From assembly GCF_921293095.1 (NCBI RefSeq), contig NC_060251.1:91622566-91686565 (forward strand): DNA of 64,000 nucleotides, given 5' to 3'. The stretch's first letter is position 1, and every line of letters starts with the position of its first letter. Below are positions 12,801 through 24,800 of this stretch, in pieces. Position numbers and translations under genes: made by a program. The notes beneath the pieces were generated by a model. The model made no database searches. It was not told where the DNA came from and saw only the letters and a program-made list of their open reading frames with translations. This stretch comes from Ischnura elegans. Its lineage: Eukaryota; Arthropoda; Insecta; Odonata; Coenagrionidae.

Positions 12801-15800
12801 TACTCCTCACCACGGATGACACAATGAGCACCCATTTAATGTGAAACGGCTTTAAGTTTATCCTACTAAATACGGAACTCCGGCGATTTTTTTTTTTAAA
12901 GATCGCGAAAAATTTCAACGAAGAGTGAAAAATCATGCACGGATAATCCGCAGCACGGATAATCCGCACCCGGATAATCGGGAGTCTGCTGTACATACAG
13001 TAAACTCTCGATTATACGAAGCAGGATTTTACGAAGTTTTCGATTATACGAAGTGATATTGCGGTCCAGCGAAAAGCCTATGCGAAATACATGGCGCTAT
13101 TCGATTATACGAAGTTTCGATTATACGAAATGTTTTGAATTTACGAACCTCGGATCGGTCCCCAGGAGCGAAAGGCATTCGTTTATACGAACTATGGCGA
13201 AATATTTGTCAACAAAACTAGTTACGCCGGCGTAAGTAGCTAAAAATATCAGCGCTTCCAACTGTGGTTCATCAAAAGTGTGAAATCGTAAATGATAGTG
13301 CAACTTTGGAGAGAAAGGGTTCGCCTAAAACCTCACGGTGGAAATTTAGGGGAAGAAGGAGTTAAGTAAAATATCGTGACTGACATAATGCCCCTATTTA
13401 CGTGCCTATTCGTAAACATCGCTTCGACAATACTTTGTAGTTTAACATGTCAGGAAGGTCACACGGGGTATTTCGTACACTCCTAATTAACCCTTTGTAC
13501 TGCTGTGAACGTACCTGGTACGTTGCTACTGTGAAAGTACTTCGAAGACTACTCGACTACTTTTCACCGAAGCACTTCAAAGGGTCCCTAATCCGGGACC
13601 CTTTCCTCGACGAGCTCACCCTCGCTGGCCCCTCTCTTCGACCCTCCGAGCCTTCCTCCCCAAAAGTGACCGCTCTGACTACATTTTGAATATCTATAAA
13701 TCAATACCATCATCAAAAAATAATTGTTTGCATCGCACTCCTGCCAATCAGATTTTGTTAACTTTGCTAAAATGGCCAAGTTAATAAAACTGTCATTTTT
13801 CATCGCAGAAACACGGTTCAAAGACATGCTTTATTTCCTCCACTACAATCGCAAATTGCTGGAAATCGGCCGGATTCTCTTTGATAACGCATCATGAGGA
13901 TGTTCTCGAGGTTGGTAATTGATACAACTAGCCTACTAGTAATTCTACCACTATAATATCACGGCTATGGTTGATTCGTTACGTTATACCTTCAGGAAGA
14001 TGCAGCGGATAAAATCGCGGAGGAGATTAGAGGCTTAAAAGATGATTTTGAAAAATTCTTGGAAAAAGCAGGAAGAGCACAGCGCGCAACATCTAACGAT
14101 TATATTGCCCTTGACGATGATCTCCGGACTTGCGACAATGGGACGCCGGTACATATGTCGGAAGAAGCAGCGGCCAGGTCTAGTCAGAATAGCAGTGACG
14201 ACGAAGATGAAAATGAGGTAGTAATTTCACCAAATAAAGAAGAAGTACACGTTGCCCTCCAAACATTAAGATATTTTGATCTGGCTAACGAGTTAGGTCC
14301 CCAATTTGATTCCCATTTATGCAAGTGAGAAACCATGGTGGAAGCGGCGATGGAGAAGGGCAAAAAGAAAATATAACAGATTTTTTAGTACTATCTTTTC
14401 GTGTATATAATAGCCTTCCTGAGTAAACAACTTAAATATCTTAAGTATTGGGCTCTATTAACCACAAACTTATTTTTCAGGCTACTCGTAATGAAGACGC
14501 ACTTCTAACTCTAACCATGAACTTTCTTCTCGCGTGTCTCCCCGTTTTCCCATGCCGAGAGATCTTTCTTTCCAAGTCTTTGTTTACTTCCTCCCGCGGC
14601 CTTCTGCTGATCTTGCTGACACCCACCTTAGGCATTCCAAACCCCTCCTTCCCCAGCATTTCCCATTCACTCCCCCCCTAAAGTTACGGAGCTTGAGTGC
14701 GTCGTAGGAAAAAACGCCCCCCAAACTTAAACTGAGGCAGAGCTGAAGGCCCTTTCCTCACCCTTCTTTCTCCTGCCCCCTTTACCCCACCATATGCCGA
14801 CCACTTCTTTCCTCAGGCAATCCCCATCCCACTCTTATCCACCCCACCCACTGGGAACGTTCCCCGATTGTGGAGAAGGGCATGGTTCATCTTTACCTGC
14901 AACGGGGGTAAGTTATTAACCGGAGAGAGGCTGAAGAAGTATCTTCCACTATCGGGGAAATGGTGCCGCGCTTATAATTGTCTCTCTTCTTCTCTGCTGA
15001 CGTTTCAATTGAAATTATTTTCTTTGCTCTTTCCTCACTATATTTATTCACGATTATGGCGCGACTATTTTTTAGTGCTAAAGCTAAGAAAATCTTTTCT
15101 CTACGTCAATGATTCTTTGCATAACTTTCAATACGGCGGAGAAAGGAACACGAAAACTAAATGAGGTGAATGTACAGGTTTTTGCGTGTCATTTTTGGGA
15201 ATTCACGCAAGTGAACCAATACTTAACACACATTGAGAAATGATGAAACATCTCTTGTAGGAAAACAATCAATGCGGATAATAACGTTTCTCTCTTTATT
15301 TCTCCGATAATGGAAGATGCTTCTCCTGTCGTTTTCCGGTTGGAACCTTGCTCCTGTCGGCATAAAAGAAGAGAGAAATACTATATGAACATAGCACTTC
15401 ACACCCGGTATGAAGAATATGGTCCTGATGAAGAATAAAGTCTTTCGTAGCAATGTCTGCTAAGATGACGGAGCACAGTATCCGGACGGAGAACTCAAAC
15501 AGAATTTACTTCAAATATTCGCCAGAAGATAATCATATCCTACGTAATTTATAATCGTAACTGAATCTCAATGAAAATAACTAATGGAAAAGATAGCACA
15601 TTCAACTGAAAATACGGAGTAACTCGAAATATTTACTTATGAAGGTTATTTTGGAAACGGGTGGAGGCCCTCGTTTTTCTTTTTTTTTCTCGTCACTGAG
15701 CGATAGAGGGCGACATAAATGGCGGTTAGGCCGGCTGCCGCTAAAATTCCGTGGGTACTGGAAACAAATATCTATCTTACGCGAACTTAATAATTGTTAT

Positions 15801-18800
15801 TCGCTCCTAACCACAAATTTATAACATGAAATTCTTATAATAAACTTTGCAATTCATTATTTGATTACGTTTTCTAAACTGGTCGGGAATTTCTTAAGCG
15901 ATCGTTGACGTTGAAGTATGAACGAGAAATCGGAATTTTATGGTGGTTTAATCATTTAACGATCTTTCACAGCATAAATCGATAACAAAAAGCCTTTTCT
16001 ATGAATAATACCGAGAATAACCACCGAAAACATTTAAAGGAGACCACTAAAGACAAAAAAGGGCGGAAGAAACAAAAGCGAACATTTTTTCGTGGCTTAT
16101 GAAAAAGGTTTGAAATTACGAAACTCGACTTCACCAAGTGCCAATTTTCAGGTCCCACTGACTTCGTAAAATCAAGAGTTTACTGTAGCCACTTCAAAAT
16201 AACTATATAAGATTTTGTTTATTGAAATAAAAGAATGCTTATGAATATAAAATTGCTTATGCTTTGCAGAATCTCACTGGTCTATCATTTGAAGGCACAT
16301 CGCAAATTGTTCCTATTTTGCCACACATTTATTAGCTCTTTAATATGCGAAATTAACTTCATTGCAAGTGAATTTGCTCAGTAAGTACCAAAATTATTTA
16401 CCCTGCTAAACAGATTAGTTCACCTAAAGTAAAGGGACATACAGGGTAGTGAAGCCGTAATAGACAACAGCATCAAGTAATTTATATATGTATGCATTTT
16501 ATACAGTGATCATGGATGTGAGCTTGATTTACAGAGATATGTGCTTAAAGAATCCCATTGAGGTGATTGAGTATTAAGTGCAATTATTTTTTTTCAAAGC
16601 ACGTGATTTGGTAAGCCTTGATAAAAACATGCGGTCAGAATTATAAATTGGCTCCAAATACTCTTTGATACTCCAAATACTGTATTGATGACACGGCAAA
16701 CTCATTTTCAGTATCCTCCCAAATGCTATCTATCTATAGGCACACTCCTATCAATGATATCAAAATTAATGGGTTTCTAAAATGGTTCTCAGCTGCACTC
16801 GGGTATTTAATTTGTTTTAAGAAGCTGCATCATCAAACATTGAAGAGTATCGGTGATCACTATCTTAGTAGTGATTACTGATTTTCAATGTTTATATTAA
16901 ATTTTCAAATATAATTGCTCCATGTAAAACTTCCTGATATCAGAAGGAAGTGCAAAATTCTGTCTCAAGACAGCCACAATGTCCAATGATGCATTTCACA
17001 AAATACTCAGTTTTGTTGTGATTTAGGTTTTCTATGGACTCGAAACAGTTCAACACGTACCTCTTTTTAAAAATGAGACTCAAAACATCCTTTTCATCAG
17101 AGAACAACAGTACATTAGCGGTTGCCACAAAACATGTTGTTGCTATTTATTTCTTAACTTAGCAACTAGGTTACAAGTACAACACCCTCCCTCCAACTAG
17201 TTGCTTCCATCAGCTACAAGATTCTGTTGATTAATGCAGTTCCCACGCTTGAAATTGTAAAGCCCCTTTGGTAAAACATATGCTACCATATATATTATGT
17301 TGACTTGTATTCAGCAATTATTTTTCCTTCGGCAACAGTGCTTCTAACAAAATTGTGTCTAACCTCTGTGCTGTGACCTTTCCTTGATGTGTCCAAAATT
17401 TGCATTTTTTACTCCAGACTTGTCATAATTTCCACCAATTTTAATTTTAATTTCATTAATGCACCACATCACTACCAAGTATTTTAATGCAGTTCTTTCC
17501 AACGATTCCTTGTATAACTCTGGAGACTGTAACACTATTTTTTGCTCCAGCTGCCAAACTTACATACCTACTCGCCTTCTATTGCATACATGGCTACACA
17601 TCACTGCTCTTTGTTTTCCCAGGCTACTGCTCCATTAGCTAACTTAAGTTTATCCAGTGCAGGATACTCCGTTAATAGTATGGCATTTTGCAATGTGGTA
17701 GGTTGCCATGATATTTCTTATTTATGTTTTTTCAAACAGTTTGTTTTGCTAATTTTTGTTGGAATTTGATATAAAGTGTATGGTGTGTTGTGTGTTTCTC
17801 CTAATTAAAACTGTTCACGATTTGGACTAAAGGACTGTAATACAGGGTTCCCACTCTACCTGAACAATGAAATTCACGGCTTTTTCCAGGTTTTCACGGT
17901 TATTTTTCACATTTTCACGTTTTTTTTTAAGGTTTTCACGGTCTCAATTTTGCTAAATTCACGGTCCGTTAATAAGCCAACAATAAGAAAATCACTGGCC
18001 GTATATCAACAGAAAATTAACGTACGCGAAAAACGCCGTGAATGTTAACGCCGCAATGAAAAGTGATATCTGTTATGACGTGATCTATCGTTTGCAAAAT
18101 TCAGGGCCGACTAAAGGACCAGCCCAACCGCACTCTTGCCCGGACGCCGAATACCCTTCGGACCTTCTTCCGTCCGGACACTCGAGGTCCTTTTTTAATT
18201 CCTCGCTGAGAGATTGTTTTTTGCGCACGTTGTTATTACTGCAAAGTAACCGAATTTCCCCCACCCCAATATTTCTTATTTAACGGAAAATATTTTATTT
18301 AAATTGTTTATAGAATATAATAAATTGATTCTTTCTTATTCAGCGGAAAATATTTAATGAAAATTGTTAATAGAACATAATAAATCGAAAAACAATTTCA
18401 TACAACGTATTAGCACGAATCTAAGACGAACACGATTCTAAGACTACCCTCCTTTTTTGGAACTCCACTAGGGGACAATTTTTCTTTATTAATAACGATA
18501 CGATTATAAAATGAATGCGGAAAAACGATCAATGCTTCATTTTTTTTGCTGGATTGCCTATGTCCCAGGAAACGCAGGATTTTGGCGAGTAATTAAGAAA
18601 TTCATTTAAGGTTTCAAAACAATATTTTAGATAATAACAGGAATAGTAGTACTTTATCAAGACACACGGCATTTACACTGCTATTATGGATTTCAGTCAG
18701 ATATAAAAATTCTTATCCATCAAACACCATTTCCAGTACACCTATTCACGAGAGCAATGTGCATGTTGTGCCTAAAACAACCGCATTCGCCGGTGCAGTG

Positions 18801-21800
18801 ACTACTTGTGAGATGGATCACGAAGGCCAAAAATAGTCAATTACTTGAATTGTTCCTGTCTAATGAATATATTTTTAATACAATTGAGGTAGTGTGTAAA
18901 GCGTGAACAATGTTGCGTTAATCGTCAGCGGCACGCCCACCTGGATCTTCGCCTTCATATCTCTACTTGTTTTCTCCAGGTAGCTCACTCTACCCCCACC
19001 CCTACCGTCATGTGCTAGCGGACAACCCAAGGCGCTCTGCAATATTCACGCGCATCTAGCCCGGATTCTTTTCTTCATGTTCAATTATTTTCAGTCCATC
19101 TCTTAAAGTTCTCAATAGTTTCTTCGGAGGGGCCATGGTCGGAAGACGACTAAAATTAAACTAGTGAAAATGACTCTATTAAACTCACATGGAAAACACT
19201 CGGTGGTTCGAAGTCCAGCCACCCCGGAAAGTAGGGAACCACTCGTACGAGGTGAAGTTCGGAACTGATGCTATCGCGTACGGGGGTACGCAGAGCACAC
19301 TGCAGAGGGCGAAGCGTGACCATAGGACTGCGCCATGAAGTTTTTTACCCTAAAGATGCCCATTCTTTTCTAATTAGCGTAGCGCCAGATGATCAGATGA
19401 ATTCGGATTGTTAGTAGGGAGAAACAAAAATCCTGAGAAGATATCCCTTCGTCAGAAACTATGACAAGTGAGACTACTTGTAGTAGTATAGCTCGTAAAT
19501 TGATAACTGATAACAACCTGGTATCATGTTTTCGGAACAAAATGCCGAATTAACTGCCGTAAGCTCAGCTACGAGGATATCGCGTTTCGCCAAAAATCAC
19601 CATCGTATTTTTCCATCTATTTCCTTGCTTAAAATACGTCATGTGTGGTCTCGTTTTTTTTTAACGTGCAAATTACTAACATTTCAATCTAATAAAAGCA
19701 TAATAGCAATTACTGAATATCATTGTTAGATACCTTTTGGGCTAATAGGTGATTCATGCAGCAGTTGACCTCCATAAACTGGGAACTTTAGGCTGAAAAA
19801 GGTCAGTTGGTGAGAAGAGGGGGGAGCGCGAAACACGTTTCTATTGTTCTCGTGTAACTCGATATTTTTTTCGAAGCTAAAGTCTTCGTAATAAGATCCC
19901 TGCGCGAGCTGGGACCTGTTTTTATTTTGAAGAAGAGAAAAGCGTCAGAAGGGGGGAGGCGAATGGTGAATGGAGGGGGATAAAGGTTCTTGGGAAATGC
20001 GCTAATGTTACTTTCCCACGGCACTGAGCTTCTCCCAATGGTAGTTCCACCTCTTGGAGAGGATTCCAACTATGTGCTTGTCGTTATTAGCCATAAATGA
20101 CACATTGTATTTATTTCGTCTCATTTTCGTCAAACGATGGATGCGGGAAAATTCTGCGTCGGAACCGCGATCTTCAAACGATCAATGCGAGAAACGATAC
20201 TTCAGGGAACGATAGATGCGGGAAAAAATTAAATTGTCTATAAGGAACTTTATTTGGGAGCAGAAACGGCGAACGATCAATGCGGGAACGATAGATCGAG
20301 GTTCCACCGTATAACTTTCTTTTGAAAGCGGCAGTGTAATGACTTCTTTTCTCTGCTATTGTAATACTCTGAAACCAAAACTGAATCGATCTCTCTAATC
20401 AGAGGCAAATCATGTTCCCTTCTTACCGTTGCTCTGGGAAAAATGGAACGACTATGTAGCATAATTAATCGTAGAGGGCGTAACTTGGTGGAAATCCATA
20501 ATATCACGAATACAAGGATCAAGGAAATAGCAAAGTTCTTGATCCTTGTATTCGTGAGACTATGTAGCAGTTTATATTGCGACGGCATTGAGGCTTTAAC
20601 GACACAAACAAACAGCATTACCTTAGATAGCACAAAGCGGAGGAACTGGATCCCCACTGACAGTAAATAACTCCACACAAACTTTCCGGTTGCGACGTAA
20701 AACTGGCAAGTTCCAGGTCGACGCATGCGACAATCGTGTAATGCTGTGTTGCCATAAGCGGAAATCTTATCTCGTTTTCAGGGCCGCAATGCGCGAGAAT
20801 TAGTAACGTCACGCCGAAAGCTCGCTGTCACCCGGTTCAAACGCAGGGAGCGTAGTGTCCACAGCGCATGGCAGGTTGTCAAGGCTAGCGGTCTTCCAGT
20901 CATAGGATTGAGGGTGTTGAATAAACGTTCAAATTTTTCGACACAATGGCCATCTAGATTTAGTTTCGAAAGTGGTCGCTGCAGCCAGTGGGAAGGCTAA
21001 TTGGGTGGAAGGGGGACTAAGCAGTGACCGAGGGAGGGGAAACCAAGCCATTTGAGGAAAGTAAACAAGCTGATGAGAAGTGGTGTCATATTTCAGGAGG
21101 GGGAGAGAAAAGGCCTGCGCTGAGGAGATGTTTTTTTCTTCAGGCAACATTCGTTCCCACGCTTTTCTGACCCACGCGACCGCAGAGATTTTTAAGGTTT
21201 TAAGACGAAATTCACGGCTATTTCCCGGTTTTTTCACGGTAGAGGAAATTCACGGCTAATTCACGGTTTTAAGGTTTTCACGGTTGAGTGGGAACCCTGG
21301 TAATAATACATATTTTATCAGGTTATGGAAGCCCAGGAACCCTTTGGTCTACGTTGGAAATTCTGAATTGGAAATTGAAGGCTGATGATGAATCATGACT
21401 ACTCATATAGAAACTAGGTCCCTGTGACGTCACGTGGAGTGGCATCATATGGGCGCCAATCTGGCCTTTTTCAAATGAGGTTAAAATTGACAATTGCCAT
21501 TCGTCAAAACTGGGATTTCTAAAACCAAATACTTTGTATATTACGAATACACTAATGGTGGGTAACGAATCGCAATCAATGCCTTTTGTTTTCTTTGACA
21601 AAGGAAAATACCCTATTTCATGATATACCGATAAAAATGTCTTAATAAAAATGTCTTAAAAATGGCAAGTGATTTATGGCCTGTGGCATCTTGGAAAGGA
21701 AAAAATCAGAGGCATTGGCTGATGGAGGGCCGAGTGTGGTTCCATGAAATACGGCACTGAGATTCCCCCAATTGTCGCTCAATCTCTTGGGAAGATTCAA

Positions 21801-24800
21801 GCTATGTGCCTGCCGTGTTTTGCCTTAAAAATTTCCACCGCTGCAATACTCCTAAGAAGGTGTTTAAACAAAATTGTTCGTGAGTAGGACAAGCATCGTA
21901 GAGCAACGATGTATGCAAAGAGAAGATAGGAACTCTTTCTAATCCCTCTAATGGGACATTGCATTCATGAAAGCAATGATTTAAAATTTCGGATTCATAT
22001 TGAATTTCCTCAACAAATTTGGATCCTAAGTATAAGGTGAAGGGCATTATTCGTGGAAATTTGGATCCGAGGTATCCGATCCGACCATACCTAGTAAGCA
22101 TCATAAGGTTAAGACTATAAGTGAATACCTACATATCACCGAGAGCCATACGTATCATGAAAATTAGGCTGAAAAAATGCCGCGTAAATTTTTAGTACTG
22201 AAAGAGGAAATTTTGATAACTGTCGAAAGTCCAGGCATACGTCTGCAACACAAACGATAACACAACAACGATAGGATAAAAAAATGCCGCAAATTTTTTT
22301 TTCTTCAGCTCCGACGCTCAAAATATGGGTGCGTCTCTTACATGCACTTATACAGTAACAGAATCATACTGAATAACTCAACACACTGCTGCATTTTAAG
22401 CATGCTGGAGAGCTATCAGATGTGCAAAAAATACACCTGCAGACTGCAGTTGATGACTTGACAGCTTGTCATGGCATTTTGTGCATTTGATCACAATTTT
22501 TCATTGTTTCTTGTACTCTAGGGATGCGTTCCAAATCACACATCATGTGCATCCATGTGGGCATGCATAGAGCATATTTTGAGGTTCCGGAAGAATCAAC
22601 TCACATTGGCTAACATCAGAAATTCTTGATGCAGTTGATGCAAAGGCAAGAACGGGCACTGCCCATAAAATTGTGATGGTGTCTTTGGAGTTAGCATAGG
22701 ATGTTTATATTGTGCTCCTAAAGTTATAGGAAAGAGTTATAGTTATTAGTTTTTGATATAATTAGTCCATCTATAATTGAAAATTTGGAATTCTATACCG
22801 ATGCGTTGAAGTGAGCATGTAAGTAACTTGTTTACGCCCATTCTTAATTTCACAGGTAGCAAAGAATGCAATATACAATCTATAATTTGACTCATTGAGA
22901 TGCAAGCGTGGTAGTTTTAACCAAAATTTTGCTTATATACACTAAATTGTGGAAATTTCCAACACTTAAATGTTGTATTGCAAAAATATTAGTTTACTAG
23001 GGAATGTTTAGAGGTGTGGTCAGAATTATAAATTGGCTCCAAGTTGTACGTATTAGGGAGTGGTTATAACATAATACATACAGTAAACTCTCGATTATAC
23101 GAAGCAGGATTTTACGAAGTTTTCGATTATACGAAGTGATATTGCGGTCCCGGCGAAAAGCCTATGCTAAATACACGGTGCTATTCGATTATACGAAGTT
23201 TCGATTATACAAAATGTTTTGAATTTACGAACCCCGGATTGGTCCCCAGGAGCGAAAGGCATTCATTTATACGAGCTATGGCAAAATATTTGTCAACAAA
23301 ACTAGTTACGCCGGCGTATGAAGCTAAAAAAATCAGCGCTTCCAACTGTGGTTCATCAAAAGTGTGAAATCGTAAATGATAGTGCAACTTAGGAGAGAAA
23401 GGGTTCGCCTAAAACCTCATGGTGGAAATTTAGGGGAAGTAGGAGTTAAGTAAAATATCGCGACTGACATAATGCCCCTATTGACGTGCCTATTCGTAAC
23501 CATCGCATCGACAATACTTCATAGTTTAACATGTCAGGAAGGTCGCACGGGGTATTTCGTACACTCCTAATTAACCCTTTGCACTGCTGTGAACATATCT
23601 GGTACGTTGCTACTGTTAAAGTACTTCGAAGACTACTTGACTACCTACTTTTCGCCGAAGCACTTCGAAGGGTCCCTAATCCGGGACCCTTTCCTCGACG
23701 AGCTCACCCTCGCTGGCCCCTCTCTTCTACCCTCCGAGCCTTTCTCCCCAAAAGTGACCGCTCTGACTACATTTTGAAAATCTATCAATCAATGCCATCA
23801 TCAAAAAATAATTGTTTGCATCGCACTCCTGCCAATCAGGCATTCAAGTACGTCTCTGAACCGTGTTTCTGCGATGAGAAATAACGATTTTGTTAACTTT
23901 GCTAAAATGGCCAAGTTAATAAAACTGTCATTTTTCATCACAGAAACATGGTTCAAAGTCGTACTTTATTCCCTCCACTACAATCGCAAATTGCTGGAAA
24001 TCGGCCAGATTCTCTTTGATAGCGCATCATGAGGATGTTCTCGAGGTTGGTAATTGATACAACTAGCCTACTAGTAATTCTACCGCTATAATATCACGGC
24101 TATGGTTGATTCGTTACGTTATACCTTCAGGAAGATGCAGCGGATAAAATTGCGGAGGAGATCAGAGGCTTAAAAGATGATTTTGAAAAATTCTTGGAAA
24201 AAGCAGGAAGAGCACAGCGCGCAACATCAAACGATTATATTTACAGCATCAAGTTATTTATATATGTATGCATTTTACACAGTGATCATGGATGTGAGCT
24301 TGATTTACAGAGATATGTGCTTAAAGAATCCCATTGAGGTGATTGAGTATTAAGTGCAATTATTTTTTTTTCAAAGCACGTGATTTGGTAAGCCTTGATA
24401 AAAACTTGCGGTCAGAATTATAAATTGGCTCCAAATACTATTTGATACTATAAATACTGCATTGATGACACGGCAAACTCATTTTCAGTATCCTCCCAAA
24501 TGCTATCTAACTATAGGCACACTCCTATCAATGATATCAAAATTAATGGGTTTCTAAAATGGTTCTCAGCTGCACTCGGGTATTTAATTTGTTTTAAGAA
24601 GCTGCATCATCAAACATTGAAGAGTACCGGTGATCACTATCTTAGTAGTGATTACTGATTTTCAATGTTTATATTGAATTTTCAAATATAATTGCTCCAT
24701 GTAAAACTTTCTGATATCAGAAGGAAGTGCAAAATTCTGTCTCAAGACAGCCACTCTAAGTGTATGAACAATCTCCAATGATGCATTTCACAAAATGCTC

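Larger units (their letters stand above)
17843..21299. mobile_element. 3.5-kb CAGGGTTCCCAC-ended DNA transposon with 6-bp target duplication
   Basis: The ends CAGGGTTCCCACTC and GAGTGGGAACCCTG are inverted and flanked by GTAATA at 17837-17842 and 21300-21305. Copy 2 of the duplication has a single GTAATA at 27903-27908, which proves insertion and the 6-bp duplication. Both ends carry arrays of 'ttcacggt' subterminal repeats. The superfamily is uncertain: a 6-bp duplication is not typical of hAT or Tigger. Inside are a broken Psq-type HTH (minus strand, about 19137-19000), a Tigger-like terminus near 20308, a module shared with T elements (19740-20090) and a perfect hairpin (20504-20557). A second copy starts at 61193. 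Confidence 0.85.
8464..21643. repeat. Tandem segmental duplication, copy 1 (13.2 kb with insertions)
   Basis: Colinear and nearly identical to 21664-28257. Private to this copy are the Tigger 9804-12991 and the element 17843-21299. Without them the copy is about 6.5 kb. The junction to copy 2 contains 20 bases (21644-21663) that repeat 'ataaaaatgtctta', a templated filler. Confidence 0.92.

Noticed and set aside
12781-12996. Protein from the right end of the Tigger
   Set aside because: Translation of terminal repeats only.
13487-13690. TTAA-flanked MITE starting TTAACCCTTTGTACTG
   Set aside because: The left end looks right, but no inverted right end followed by TTAA could be found.
14448-14681. 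Open frames in the C-rich stretch 14500-14860
   Set aside because: Low-complexity pyrimidine-rich sequence with no domain, inside the degraded Tigger.
20277-20726. 149-codon minus-strand frame, also at 63154-63603
   Set aside because: It is inside a non-coding transposon, spans the hairpin and shows no domain; conservation between copies is simply recent duplication of the element.
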